Origin: Shinella sp. UYSO24 | GTDB taxonomy: Bacteria; Pseudomonadota; Alphaproteobacteria; Rhizobiales; Rhizobiaceae | Direction of reading: 5' to 3' | DNA: 64,000 nucleotides | NCBI GenBank assembly: GCA_902167985.1 | Contig: CABHNZ010000014.1 | Coordinates: 1 to 64,000 of the forward strand | Part shown: piece by piece, positions 1 to 9,284 of the stretch | Position numbering within the stretch: position 1 is the first letter of the stretch | Layout of the letters: the number at the start of each line of letters is the position of its first letter | Translations under genes and position numbers: made by a program | Notes under the pieces: generated by a model | Told to the model about the DNA's origin: nothing | The model's input: only the letters and a program-made list of their open reading frames with translations | Database searches by the model: none

Positions 1-1
1 A

Positions 2-78
<77 letters not shown>

Positions 79-114
79 AATCTTCCAAACATACACAAAA
101 CACATTATCCATGA

Positions 115-584
115 TCAGCCCGCAAAAGCGGGATTGCGGCCGTAGAGATCCTTGGCCATGATGGCGTAGGGGCCACCCCACTTGGCACATTCGAGGATGC
201 CGCTCAGCATGTAGCCGGCCGGTGGGCTGCATTGAGGCGATTGCCGGTGGTCTGGGAAAACAGCTTTCCGATCTCTTTTGGTCGCTGCTCGACGCGGGCG
301 CAGAGTGTGCCGACGACGATCCGCAGCGCCTGATCATCGTCGTCGATGACCCACTCGATTTCCTTGTTGCTGCGGGCGACCCGGTGTTCTGTATCCGGGT
401 TCTTGCGATACTGTCGTCGGTTCCAGCCGACGCGGCCGACATACGTGGTATTATGGAGAATGCCGGTCCTTCAGCTGACATGGCCGCGGATTGCTGTGTC
501 ACGCCATTTGGCGCCGGCCGTGCCCTGGGCATTGAGTTTGCGGGCGATGTTGTGCAGATAGGCGCCGCCCGCATATATCTGTTG
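115..584 (-). pseudogene. Serine site-specific recombinase, C-terminal remnant
   Basis: On the minus strand the translation runs through a region typical of large serine recombinases: a resolvase-type recombinase domain with RDTAIRGHVS, then GILHNTTYVGRVGWNRRQY, then NPDTEHRVARSNKEIEWVI, and an end of zinc-ribbon type (MLSGILECAKWGGPYAIM). The family normally exceeds 500 residues and has an N-terminal catalytic serine domain, which is absent here. There is an in-frame TGA at 471-473, a frame shift near 216, and a stop upstream of 584. The remnant therefore cannot be functional. Its position directly beside the tRNA 3' end suggests it is the relic of the enzyme that inserted the following block. 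About 110 bp between it and the next gene hold nothing recognisable. Confidence 0.75.
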
Positions 585-696
585 TCATTGATCGATGCAT
601 CAACGCGAATGAGAGGCAGAAATTTGCCGAAAAGGGTATTCGCCTGAACATCGCGCACATGGCGTGGGCCGATAACAATTAATCGTTTGGCCAGCC

Positions 697-1583
697 TCAT
701 TCGATATCGCTGCGGGCATCGAGCGCATCACGCAGGCCGTCCCCTATAAAGTTGAAGCTGGTTACTGCCAGTGTGATGGCGACGCCGGGCACGATAGCAA
801 GCCAAGGGGCCCTGTCGAGATATTGCTGCGCGCCATTCAGCATGTTCCCCCAGCTCGGTAGGGGCGGCTGAATTCCGTAGCCGAGGAAGCTCAGATAGGA
901 TTCGAGGAGGATTGCCCGCGCCACCGTCAACGTGCCGGCCACGATGATCGGGCCGATCGTATTGGGCAGGAGTTCCTTTATCATGATCGTGGTAGTTCTA
1001 AAGCCCAGCGATCGCGCCGCCAGCACGAAATCGCGTTCGCGCAGCGAGCGCACTTCGGCGTTGACGATCCTCGCCACTTCCATCCAACTGGTGAGCGCGA
1101 TGATGACCGTGATCATGAATGGGCTCGGCTTGACGAAGGCGGCGAGAGCCAGCAGCAGGAAGATCGAGGGGAAGGCGAGAAAGGCATCGACAATGCGCAT
1201 CATCACTGCCCCTATCAGCCCGCCGCGATAGCCCGCGACAATGCCGATGACGGAGCCGAGCGCCGTCGATAGCAGCATGGCAAAAAGCCGACGAGCAGTG
1301 AAATGCGTCCCGCATTGAAGAGCCGTGCTGCGATATCGCGGCCAAGCGGATCCGTGCCGAAGATATGATAGCCGGTCAAAGGCGGGGCGAACCTTGCCCT
1401 GAGATCGATGTAGAGTTCGTCATAGGGCAGAAGGGAAGGGCCGAATATTGAGCTCAGGATGAGGATGGTGATGATGGCAACGCCGACCAGCGCCAGCTTG
1501 TGGCGGGCGAAACGCTCTATGGTTCTGCCCTGCCACCAGCGCGTGGACGTTCTGGCTTCCACGGAAAACGGGACCGAAGACAT
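697..1583 (-). CDS. Dipeptide/oligopeptide ABC transporter permease (DppC type), frameshifted
   Basis: Inner-membrane permease of the peptide/nickel family. The N-terminal part has an OppC-like cytoplasmic head, a first membrane segment (LALVGVAIITILILSSIFG) and the family motif GTDPLGRDIAARL. The C-terminal part carries the binding-protein-dependent transport domain, with an EAA-like loop near LAARSLGFRTTTIMIKELLPN and PSWGNML. The two parts are in different frames. Adding one base in the run of five A at 1282-1286 joins them into a normal-length protein. The ATG at 1583 follows a good Shine-Dalgarno (AAGGAAAG) and is preferred over TTG at 1598. It is the third gene of the SBP-DppB-DppC operon. 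No cognate ATPase genes follow, and the recombinase remnant lies there instead. Confidence 0.88.
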
Positions 1584-1624
1584 CGACTTTCCTTTCAATC
1601 GCTGGTGATGCCCACCTGAGGCCG

Positions 1625-2575
1625 TCAGCCGAGGCGCACGCGTGGATCAATGGCGGCGACGATGAGATCGGCCAGCAGGCTGCCGATCAGCACCAGTATG
1701 GCCGAGAACATCAGGAGCCCCATGACGACGGGGTAATCGTGATAGCCGAGGCTATCGAGAAACAGCCGCCCCATGCCCGGCCATGTGAAGACGGTCTCCG
1801 TTACCAGCGCGCCGCCGAGGATGGTCGGGAGTTGTATGCCGGCAAGAGTGATCATCGGTGTGAGCGCATTGCGCACCACATGTTTCATCAGCACGGCCCG
1901 CTCCGAGAGGCCCTTGGCGCGGGCGGTCCTGACGAAATCCTGGTTGATGACATCGAGTGTTGCCGAGCGCATGTACCGGCTCCAGACGGCGATATCGACA
2001 AGTGCCAGCACGATGCTCGGCAGCACGAGGTGTATGGCGTAATCCGACAGTGAGCCGTTACCGATCGTGTACATATCGCCGGCCGGCATCCACTTCAGCT
2101 TCAGGGCAAAAATATAGATGGCGATCAGGCCGAACCAGAAGGTGGGAATGGAAAGGGCGACCATGGCGCCTATCGTCGCTGTGTAGTCGAAAAGGGAGTA
2201 ACGCCTGATGGCACCACGAATTCCGATCCAGGTGCCGAGCCCGATGGAGATGACCATAGAGGTTCCCATCAGCAGGAGCGTGGCGAAGAGATGGCTGTAG
2301 ATGATCTCCAGAACCGGTAGCTGATCGCGATAGGATTTACCCCAATCGCCCTGCAGCAGGCGGGTGATCCAGTTGAAATACTGCACAGGAAGCGGCTGAT
2401 CGAGCCCCATTTGATGGGCAATTCGGTCAAGTGCTTCCTGCGTCATGCCCGGTGACAGGGCATATTGCGACAGCGGCCCTCCGGGTGCCAGATTGAGTAC
2501 CGCAAAGCCTATGATCGAGACGAGCAGAAGCAGGATGACGCTCTGAATGAGGCGGCTGACGAGATAGTGCAGCAT
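1625..2575 (-). CDS. Dipeptide/oligopeptide ABC transporter permease (DppB type)
   Basis: Intact permease of about 316 residues with six predicted membrane segments, the first at residues 8-28. The OppB/DppB family end DLIVAAIDPRVRLG is present, as is the conserved cytoplasmic loop DFVRTARAKGLSERAVLMKHVVRNAL that contacts the ATPase. ATG at 2575 lies 7 nt after GGAGA; an ATG two codons earlier (2581) is also possible. It sits between the binding protein and DppC, and pairs with DppC to form the pore. The substrate is unknown. A neighbouring D-amino-acid-oxidase-like enzyme suggests amino acid derivatives or small peptides. Confidence 0.93.
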   Translation of the reverse strand: MLHYLVSRLIQSVILLLLVSIIGFAVLNLAPGGPLSQYALSPGMTQEALDRIAHQMGLDQPLPVQYFNWITRLLQGDWGKSYRDQLPVLEIIYSHLFATLLLMGTSMVISIGLGTWIGIRGAIRRYSLFDYTATIGAMVALSIPTFWFGLIAIYIFALKLKWMPAGDMYTIGNGSLSDYAIHLVLPSIVLALVDIAVWSRYMRSATLDVINQDFVRTARAKGLSERAVLMKHVVRNALTPMITLAGIQLPTILGGALVTETVFTWPGMGRLFLDSLGYHDYPVVMGLLMFSAILVLIGSLLADLIVAAIDPRVRLG

Positions 2576-2635
2576 AGGCATTCTCCGGTCTTATGGAGTG
2601 ATGCTCGCGAGACCCACGAGGAGATACACGAGGCC

Positions 2636-2714
2636 CGCCGCCGCCCGGGCGGCAGATCATCCGGGCGGCAGGGAGGGAACCGTGGCGGCCGACCGATCTG
2701 CTCGGCCGCCCGGA
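2636..2714 (-). promoter_or_regulatory. GC-rich intercistronic hairpins
   Basis: The 150-nt gap between the binding-protein gene and dppB holds several strong inverted repeats. There is a palindrome at 2640-2653. A stem pairs 2661-2669 with 2705-2713. A second stem pairs 2684-2692 with 2702-2710 around a 9-nt loop. The last two share bases and are mutually exclusive. A structure between a solute-binding gene and its permeases usually lowers downstream expression or protects the upstream mRNA. That role is inferred. Confidence 0.55.
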
Positions 2715-2727
2715 ATTTGCTGCCTGA

Positions 2728-4395
2728 TCAGGCCTTGCGCCAGGTGGCGACATTCCAGGTGTCGATACGCACGTTGACGTTGGGCTTGATGTTCTCGATG
2801 CCCTTCTTGTGTCCGCGAACCGTCGCATACTGGAAGAGCGGCAGGAACGGCAGGTCTTTGCGCATGATCTCCTGAACCTTTAGATAGGCCGCCTTGCGCT
2901 CCTCAGGCACGAACAGGCTGCCGCCCTTGGCCAAGAGGGCATCGACCTCAGGATTGGCGTATTGCCAGGTGTTCTGTCCGGCACCGCCCTTGGCCGGGAT
3001 CGAGGTCGAGCGGAAGTAGTCGGATGTATCGGGATCCGAGCCGGTCAGGAAGTTGAGGCCGACGATGACAGTATCGAATTTCGACATCATCCAGTAGTCG
3101 CCCCACATGACGGCGGGCGGCAGATTGGAGATCGACATCTCGACGCCGAGTTCCTTGAACGACTGCTGGATATACTGCTGCACCTGCTCGCGGATGTGGT
3201 TGCCGGCGGTCGTCGAGCAGGAAAAGGCGAGCTTGACACCGTCCTTGGCGCGAATTCCGTCTGATCCCGCCTTCCAGCCCGCCTTGTCAAGAAGCGCCTT
3301 GGCCTTATCCATGTCATAGGCCTGCTTCGGCAGGTTGGGATTGAAGTAGAAGGACTGCTGCGGCATGTAGGTTTCGGTCGGGGTCGGCAGTCCGTAATAG
3401 AGGGCGTCGATGATCGATTGCTTGTCGATTGCCGCGTAAAGCGCCTCGCGCACCGCCGGGTCCTTGAACTGTGGACGTTCCATGTTGAAGGTGAAGGATT
3501 CGATCGTCGCGGCCGGCACGACGGCGACTTCCATGCCCGGCAGGGCCTTAGCCTCCTCGTAATGATCGGGCGTGATCCATTGCAGGCCAAGCACGTCGAT
3601 ATCACCCGCCTTGAATTGCGTGTACATGACATTGAGATCGGGAATGTACTTGTAGATCAGCTTCTCGACATAGGGGCCTTCGCCGTAATAGTCGGCATTG
3701 GCGGCCATCATGATGTGATCGCCGGCAATCCGCTCGACCCATTTGAACGGGCCGGTGCCAACGGGCGCGTTGTTGAATGGCGCGTTGTTGGGGTCGGACG
3801 CGGCCGACATAAGGTGCTTGGGCGTGATGAAGGTCGAGGCGAGAATGGACGGGTAGGGCGCAAACGCCTTCTCCATCCGCCAGGTGATCTCGGTCGGCGA
3901 GACGACCTTCAGGTCGCGGATCAGCTCGTGGCCGGTCTTGCGCCAACTGCGGAAATTCGGATCGACCAGAAGTTCGAATGTCGCCTTGACGTCCTCGGCG
4001 GTGAACGGCTTTCCGTCGTGCCATTTGACGCCCTCGCGGAGCTTGACCTTCCATTGCAGGCCGTCGGCGGAAATGCCACCGTTTTCGACCGTTGGAACTT
4101 CGACGGCAAGGCCGGGTACGAACTTTCCTTCCGCATCAACACTGAAGAGCGGATCGTAGAGGCTGAAATGGATGCCATCATCCACCTCGATATGTGGCAT
4201 ATGCGGATTGAAGACGGTCGGCTCCTGGGAGAAGCTGATCGTCAACTGCCCCTTGATCGATTTCGGCTCTGCGGCGAAGGCCGGGCTCTGCCCGGTCAGG
4301 CCCGAAAACATGACGCTTGAAGCGCCCAGCGCCATGAGGCCAAGCGTCTGGCGGCGGTTGGGATGGGTCAGAAAATGCTTTTCAATCTCGGACAT
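2728..4395 (-). CDS. Periplasmic substrate-binding protein, peptide/nickel family (SBP_bac_5)
   Basis: A 555-residue extracytoplasmic solute-binding protein. The N-terminus carries a twin-arginine-like leader (NRRQTLGLMALG, then an AFA-AEP cleavage region near residue 42). The body has the family signature in which the substrate lid includes LREGVKWHDGKPFTAEDVKATFELL (about residues 117-140) and GTGPFKWVER. Length and domain order are normal for the family. It is the first gene of an operon with DppB and DppC. The ligand cannot be read from sequence. The downstream-oriented partner enzyme upstream (4478-5809) suggests an amine or amino-acid conjugate. Confidence 0.93.
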   Translation of the reverse strand: MSEIEKHFLTHPNRRQTLGLMALGASSVMFSGLTGQSPAFAAEPKSIKGQLTISFSQEPTVFNPHMPHIEVDDGIHFSLYDPLFSVDAEGKFVPGLAVEVPTVENGGISADGLQWKVKLREGVKWHDGKPFTAEDVKATFELLVDPNFRSWRKTGHELIRDLKVVSPTEITWRMEKAFAPYPSILASTFITPKHLMSAASDPNNAPFNNAPVGTGPFKWVERIAGDHIMMAANADYYGEGPYVEKLIYKYIPDLNVMYTQFKAGDIDVLGLQWITPDHYEEAKALPGMEVAVVPAATIESFTFNMERPQFKDPAVREALYAAIDKQSIIDALYYGLPTPTETYMPQQSFYFNPNLPKQAYDMDKAKALLDKAGWKAGSDGIRAKDGVKLAFSCSTTAGNHIREQVQQYIQQSFKELGVEMSISNLPPAVMWGDYWMMSKFDTVIVGLNFLTGSDPDTSDYFRSTSIPAKGGAGQNTWQYANPEVDALLAKGGSLFVPEERKAAYLKVQEIMRKDLPFLPLFQYATVRGHKKGIENIKPNVNVRIDTWNVATWRKA

Positions 4396-4477
4396 GCTCT
4401 TAAAATCCCCTATGGTCGGTTGTTATTGACGTATGTTTTGTCGCACCCTCTCTCGGGATGTTTGAAATGGCTGCGGG

Positions 4478-5809
4478 TCAAAATCCGCTGACCAGCTCGA
4501 TCGGCGAGCCGTCGCTGAAACGCTTGAAACGGAATGCGCCGGGATCGACGATCGGCGGCCGGCCTGTCACGATATCGGCCATCAGGCGGCCGGCGGCCGG
4601 GCCGATGCCAAAGCCATGGCCGGAAAAGCCGGTGGCGACATGAAACCCCGGAATGGCGTCGATTGCGTCAATGACCGGAACCGCATCCGGCGTGACATCG
4701 ATCATGCCTCCCCAGGTCTGGGCAATCTCTGCCTTGGCAAACACCGGAATGGCCTTCGATAAGCGTGAAAATGCGCCATTTATCATTGCCTTGGACGGGA
4801 CCGGATCGAGCACGCGGTTATATTCGAAGGGTGACGGTTCATCGAGCGCCCAGCGGCGCGGGACACGCAGATCGTCGAAATAACGGCCTCCAAGCCGGAA
4901 CTTCAGCGATCGCCACTCGTATTTGTAGGCCGGCATGAATTTTTTCGCGTAACGGAAGGAGGCCGGAACGATGTCGACGATGTTCTGCATGCCGTCCGCC
5001 ACCGTATACCCACCATCCAGTCGCTTGCGGATCGCAAAGCCTGCTGCCCACATGGCCTCTTCCGGCCCACCTTCGAGGGGTTTGGTTCTGAGGACGGAAT
5101 TCATCACCCGCAATTGCGGCAGATCCAGCCCGGCATTGCCCATGAACAGGCTCGACCACGCACCACCGGCCAGCACGACCGACTTGCAGGCGATCTCGCC
5201 GCGCTCAGTGACGACGCCCGAGATGCGCCCGCCGGATAGTTGCAGGCCGCGGACGGCGCATTCTGTCAGGATATGTGCGCCACGCTCGCGGGCGGCCTCA
5301 GCGATCGCCGGTGCTGCCTTCTGCGGCTCCGCACGGCAATCACCGGCAGTGTAGAGCGCGCCTGCTACACTGAGGTTCGAGCCAGGGTATTTCTCCTTGA
5401 ATTCCTTTGCCGTCAGCATCCTGCTTTCGATCTGGTAGCCTTCGAGGTTCTGCAGCCAGCGCTCATGCTCGTGATATTGCTTGTCCGTTGCGCAGGTGAA
5501 GACAATGCCGGCACGCTTGAAGCCGGTCTCCCGGCCTGTGCGGCGATTGAGATCGGCCCAGAGGCGAAGCGATTCAGCCATCAGCGGCACTTCGCGCGGA
5601 TCGCGCCGTGTGATCCTTACCCAGCCCCAGTTGCGGCTGGACTGTTCATGGCCGATGCCGCCCTTTTCGCAGAGCGCTACGCTGACGCCCTGGTCCGCGA
5701 GCTCGAGTGCTGTAGACGCGCCGATGATCCCGCCGCCGATCACGACCACATCGACCGCTCTTGGCAATTCGGCGTCGCCATGGACGGGAACGACATAAGG
5801 ACCAGGCAT
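4478..5809 (-). CDS. FAD-dependent oxidoreductase, D-amino-acid/sarcosine oxidase family (DAO)
   Basis: About 443 residues with an N-terminal Rossmann dinucleotide-binding motif VVVIGGGIIGASTALELADQ (residues 20-40). The C-terminal FAD region ends GFSGHGFGIGPAAGRLMADIVTGR. This arrangement is standard for the DAO/GlcD-like glycine oxidase and DadA group, which oxidise amines or D-amino acids to the imino compound. ATG at 5809 has an AAAAGG Shine-Dalgarno; a TTG six codons earlier is less likely. It lies just upstream of, and in the same direction as, the peptide-type ABC operon, so the transporter may import its substrate. A MarR gene lies immediately upstream on the same strand. Confidence 0.92.
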   Translation of the reverse strand: MPGPYVVPVHGDAELPRAVDVVVIGGGIIGASTALELADQGVSVALCEKGGIGHEQSSRNWGWVRITRRDPREVPLMAESLRLWADLNRRTGRETGFKRAGIVFTCATDKQYHEHERWLQNLEGYQIESRMLTAKEFKEKYPGSNLSVAGALYTAGDCRAEPQKAAPAIAEAARERGAHILTECAVRGLQLSGGRISGVVTERGEIACKSVVLAGGAWSSLFMGNAGLDLPQLRVMNSVLRTKPLEGGPEEAMWAAGFAIRKRLDGGYTVADGMQNIVDIVPASFRYAKKFMPAYKYEWRSLKFRLGGRYFDDLRVPRRWALDEPSPFEYNRVLDPVPSKAMINGAFSRLSKAIPVFAKAEIAQTWGGMIDVTPDAVPVIDAIDAIPGFHVATGFSGHGFGIGPAAGRLMADIVTGRPPIVDPGAFRFKRFSDGSPIELVSGF

Positions 5810-5888
5810 TTTGATGAGCCTTTTCAAATTGATTATTGAGGATCGAACCTGGAGCTCGCCGATAGCATTCGGCGAACCAGGGTGTTGA

Positions 5889-6389
5889 TTATGCGGTCAG
5901 GCCGACAATGCGCCTGTAGGTCCGGCCCAGAAGAGAAATGACGAGGCGATGCTCGTCGTCGTTAAGATCTGAAAAGTAATCGCGGGACTGCTTGACGACG
6001 ATCGGTCTAATCTTGTCGGCGAGCAACCTGCCTTTGCGGGTAATGAAAAGGCCCTGCGCACGGTTGTCGGAAGCATCTGTTTCTCGGGTGAGAAGGCCAT
6101 TGTCCTCCATTTGATCGACCAGTCGAACCATGGAGGAGCGGTCGCGCAAAATGAGCTGTGCGATGACGGAGGAACGTATGCCGGGATGTCTGTCGACGAG
6201 CAGGAGCGTTGTGATTTTACCCGTACCCTTGGCTACCGCGAGACCTGCAAGCCTGTCGTCGAGGTCGCGTGATACGGCCATGTTTAGTGTGCGGATATAG
6301 TAGCTGAGCGCGCCATCGAGAACATCCAGAGAAATCCCCGCACCGATCGGATTTCCATCCTTGAAGACAGTGGCTTGTTCGACAACCAT
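5889..6389 (-). CDS. MarR-family transcriptional regulator
   Basis: 166 residues, typical for MarR dimeric winged-helix repressors. The recognition-helix region is SSVIAQLILRDRSSMVRLVDQMEDNGLLTRE (read in two parts around residues 75-105), followed by the wing with DNRAQGLFITRKGR. It is the first gene in the minus-strand array before the FAD oxidoreductase and the peptide transporter, and is a plausible local regulator of both. GCGAG-containing repeats lie upstream (about 6410-6420), but I cannot assign them as operators with confidence. Confidence 0.93.
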   Translation of the reverse strand: MVVEQATVFKDGNPIGAGISLDVLDGALSYYIRTLNMAVSRDLDDRLAGLAVAKGTGKITTLLLVDRHPGIRSSVIAQLILRDRSSMVRLVDQMEDNGLLTRETDASDNRAQGLFITRKGRLLADKIRPIVVKQSRDYFSDLNDDEHRLVISLLGRTYRRIVGLTA

Positions 6390-7180
6390 AATCGCTCCTT
6401 AGTCGCAGAAAACTCGCGAGGCTGCAGTACGATGTTGCAGCCAATCATATGAGCCTATCGCTCTCGTGAGAGAACGTATTCCGTCATGAAGAAGGTCGGT
6501 GAATGCTCGTCGGCTAGGGCGGGCCCAGTTCCTTGAAGCTAAGTGTAGACGCCATTAGTGGACATTTGCAATTATATTTTTAGAAAAATGATGAATTATG
6601 CGGCGCCTATTTATTGTGGGTATTTTCTAGGCGAATTGACGCGCTGGATTGACAAGCCAGTCAGCTGGAAACGCTGGTTCATGACGTTGAAAGGTTTTGT
6701 CGCAAACTTTTACAGAGGCCGCGGGCGCGGCTATCGCCGGGCACAGTTATGCTGCGAAGGCAGCGAATTGCTGGAAGGCGGGTTGGCGGGTTGGCGGGTT
6801 GGCGGGTTGGCGGGTCAGTGGTTGAGAATTGCTCCCTGTGGATCGACTTCGATCCCATCCAGTATTGCCGAGACAGATCGGAGGGATCTGAAGCCTCTTA
6901 TGAGGGGACATTCACAGCAGATTGCAATCTGTTCGCGAGAAACTCGCGTATGAGCATCGGTTAGGGCAGGAACGTCTCCGTCAACGTTGCTCAAGAAGCC
7001 GTTGCGTAATGTCGCGGGCAGTCTAAAAATGCTAAGATCTAAAATTCACACAACTCGGAAATATATGAGATAGGAATAACTTGCATAATTTCTGTTGATC
7101 TCGGAAATCTCCAAACGAATTAGGTTGTTAACCGGTATTGTGGAGTGGAGTCGACGGCTGGCGTCCTTTCAAGCCCGCGA
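6390..7180. other. Intergenic region without a supported gene
   Basis: About 790 bp with no convincing coding sequence. The longest open frame (6558-6953, plus strand) crosses an 8-bp tandem repeat and has no recognisable protein features. The region is locally AT-rich around 6555-6620 and 7020-7130, which would suit promoters. It separates the MarR gene from the convergent end of the GntR gene. Confidence 0.6.
6777..6815. repeat. 8-bp tandem repeat (GGTTGGCG)n
   Basis: Four perfect tandem copies of GGTTGGCG at 6781-6812, flanked by partial copies (GGCG before, GGT after). Such short arrays can vary in copy number by slippage. No gene is in frame with it with any support. Confidence 0.9.
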
Positions 7181-7930
7181 TCACGAAAAATTCTCCAGCA
7201 CCGCCAGGAATGTGTGGCGATCGCCCTGACCTTCGGTGAGGCGAACGCGGCCTTCGATATCGGCGAGATGGTGATCCATCAGGTGCTGCGCTTTCGCCAG
7301 ATCCTTGGCTTTCAACGCGGTGACGATCTGGCGGTGATGATCTGCGCCACAGTCATCCTGCTTTTCTTCCTCGTAGAGCGCCATGACCAGTGAAAGCCGC
7401 GCGACGACCTTGGATAGCATCTCGGTCATGACGACGTTTCCGCCGAGATCGGCCAGAACGATATGGAACTTGCCGGAGAGGACGGTCTTCGATTTCTCGT
7501 CGCCGTGGTGGTGGATCTGCTCTTCCTCGAGCGTCAGAGCCTCAAGCGTGTCGAGTTGCTCCCCCGTCGCCCGGTTCATGACGAGTTCGAGAATGACGTG
7601 TTCGAGTTTGCGGCGCGACTCGAAAAGAGCCTTGGCCTCTTCGATACCGGGCTCGGCCACGAATGTGCCCCGGTTCTTCTTGCGCTCCAGCAGGTGGTCG
7701 CTTTCAAGCACGCCGAGCGCACCACGCACGACCGTGCGGCTGACACCGAAATGATCGGCAATAGCGTCTTCCAGGATCTTGGTGCCGGGTTTCAGCGCGC
7801 CTTCACCGATCGCGCTTGCGAGCGTGGTGCGGATACGCTCGGAGACGTCGTCATTGGCGTTCTCGGCCGCTTCCGCCGGGCTCGTAGCCTTGGGCGCCGC
7901 TTTGGCGCTTACACGGCGCGTTCTCTTCAT
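7181..7930 (-). CDS. GntR-family regulator (FadR/FCD subfamily)
   Basis: About 249 residues. An N-terminal winged helix contains LEDAIADHFGVSRTVVRGALGVLESDHLLERKKNRG (read as the recognition helix and wing, about residues 50-90). An FCD effector domain follows with histidines that normally bind a metal (GKFHIVLADL, ADHHRQIV, MDHHLADIEGR). The start at 7930 (MKRTRR) follows GGAGCAGG; an ORF start further upstream would remove the promoter region. It probably controls the adjacent TIM-barrel gene (8072-9202) and its neighbours, which read in the same direction toward it. Confidence 0.92.
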   Translation of the reverse strand: MKRTRRVSAKAAPKATSPAEAAENANDDVSERIRTTLASAIGEGALKPGTKILEDAIADHFGVSRTVVRGALGVLESDHLLERKKNRGTFVAEPGIEEAKALFESRRKLEHVILELVMNRATGEQLDTLEALTLEEEQIHHHGDEKSKTVLSGKFHIVLADLGGNVVMTEMLSKVVARLSLVMALYEEEKQDDCGADHHRQIVTALKAKDLAKAQHLMDHHLADIEGRVRLTEGQGDRHTFLAVLENFS

Positions 7931-7966
7931 ATCCTGCTCCAAATGCCCTTGCCGCGATATAATTTT

Positions 7967-7984
7967 ATCCATGAGAATATGGAT
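7967..7984. promoter_or_regulatory. Inverted repeat upstream of GntR gene (candidate operator)
   Basis: ATCCAT-GAGAAT-ATGGAT is a perfect 6-bp inverted repeat with a 6-bp spacer, 37 bp upstream of the GntR start. A further half-site (ATATCCA) follows at 7989-7995. Its position suits autoregulation by a dimeric GntR protein; this is inference. Confidence 0.45.
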
Positions 7985-8034
7985 GCGTATATCCAGATTG
8001 CCGCAAAAAGCCAGTTCGTCCAATGATTATTGAA

Positions 8035-8064
8035 GGATACCGGCGGCGCAGGCCGCCGATATCC
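8035..8064 (-). terminator. Strong hairpin downstream of the TIM-barrel gene
   Basis: GGATACCGGCGGC pairs with GCCGCCGATATCC (13 bp with one G:T) around a short loop, just after the stop of the minus-strand gene at 8072. There is no clean U-tract, so it may be a terminator or an mRNA-stabilising 3' end. Confidence 0.6.
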
Positions 8065-8071
8065 TGGTTAT

Positions 8072-9202
8072 TCAGGCGGCGTGTTGCTTTGTCATGACGC
8101 CGGAAAGCCGGATGCCACTCTCGACGCAGAGCGTTTCGATAAAGCGCGCCGAGTTCCGGATGAATGTGACGGCCTGCCGATAGCCATAGGACTGGTTCGC
8201 ATAGGTCGGATAGCCGTATTCGCTGGCTTCATAAGCCTCCCAATCCGGTATCTCGCCGGACTTCACCCGCGCCTCGAAAGTATCCACCAAGGCCATATAG
8301 GCGTCCAGTTCGTCGGCGTTGAGATCCGGATGCGCAGCGCGCCAGACCGGATCGTCGATCTGGATGCACTGGCGCGGGTTTGCCTTGCGGGGCTTGTCTT
8401 CCACCGATGCGGCCACTTCCAGCGACAGGTTCAGGTCCGGATTGGCCTTGGCGAGGATCGGCAGGATCGCGGCGAAATCGACAATCCCCCGGCCGACCGG
8501 GCGGGTCTGGAAATCGAGGCCGCCGGGTGCGCGGCCGACATAGGCGTCCTTGATATGCGTCTGGCGAACATAGGGAGCGACGCGCTTTGCCGCATAGACC
8601 GGGTGCTCGCCACGCTGCAGGCCGTTGGCCGTGTCGAAGACGACACCCATGCAATCCTCACCGACCTTCTCGATCAGTCGCAGGATCTCGAAGGACGTGA
8701 TCTCGTCATGGGTTTCCATGTTGAGGTGGACGCCATTGGCGCGCGCGACGGGGGCGAGCTTCAGCAGAACCTTTTCAATGGCGAGCAACTGCTCTTCCCA
8801 CGTCACATCCGTCCGAAAACGGTCATTTGCCAGCCTGCCGCGATATTCCGACTTGAAGTTGCCGGGCGAGATCCAGAGTTCACGGCAGTCGATGGCAGCA
8901 CTCGCCTCGATCATACGGGTGAACCCGAGAATGATGTCGCCGTCGCCGATGGCACGGAATTCCGGCGCTTCGGCGCTGCAATAGGGGTTGATCTTGCCGA
9001 CGCCGCTTTCGAGATAGAGGCCGAGTTCGTCGGCCTTCGCCTTGATGTCGCGCAAGGCGCCCATGTCGAGCACCGGGCTCATGTCCAGAACCGTCGGGAA
9101 AAAAAGGCCGCCGAGGCCGAGTTCCTTGACATGGTCGAGGCTTGCCAGCGGTCCGCGCTTCAGGAATTCGGGAAGTTTTTGGCTATCTATGCCCAGTCTC
9201 AT
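8072..9202 (-). CDS. Sugar phosphate isomerase/epimerase-like TIM-barrel protein (AP_endonuc_2 family)
   Basis: 376 residues and intact. The fold family (xylose-isomerase-like TIM barrel) is shown by metal-ligand-bearing strands: HLNMETHDEITSFEI (Glu and His), GVVFDTANGLQRG (Asp), RQTHIKDAYVG (His) and NLSLEVAASVED (Glu). Members isomerise or epimerise sugars or inositol intermediates, or act on hydroxypyruvate. The specific reaction cannot be given. It sits between a GntR regulator and a polar amino-acid ABC permease transcribed in the same direction. Confidence 0.85.
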   Translation of the reverse strand: MRLGIDSQKLPEFLKRGPLASLDHVKELGLGGLFFPTVLDMSPVLDMGALRDIKAKADELGLYLESGVGKINPYCSAEAPEFRAIGDGDIILGFTRMIEASAAIDCRELWISPGNFKSEYRGRLANDRFRTDVTWEEQLLAIEKVLLKLAPVARANGVHLNMETHDEITSFEILRLIEKVGEDCMGVVFDTANGLQRGEHPVYAAKRVAPYVRQTHIKDAYVGRAPGGLDFQTRPVGRGIVDFAAILPILAKANPDLNLSLEVAASVEDKPRKANPRQCIQIDDPVWRAAHPDLNADELDAYMALVDTFEARVKSGEIPDWEAYEASEYGYPTYANQSYGYRQAVTFIRNSARFIETLCVESGIRLSGVMTKQHAA

Positions 9203-9284
9203 GGTTTTTCTCCTTGGGGTTTCCTGACGGGATGCGCTGCGATGGCGATCCCTGCTTGGTTGATCTGTTGCAGCCGGGGTGGCA

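Noticed and set aside
222..647. 141-residue plus-strand ORF
   Set aside because: It is antisense to the recombinase remnant, whose protein homology is clear on the other strand.
6558..6953. 131-residue plus-strand ORF in the gap
   Set aside because: No recognisable domain, crosses the tandem repeat, composition unlike coding neighbours, and no convincing ribosome-binding site.
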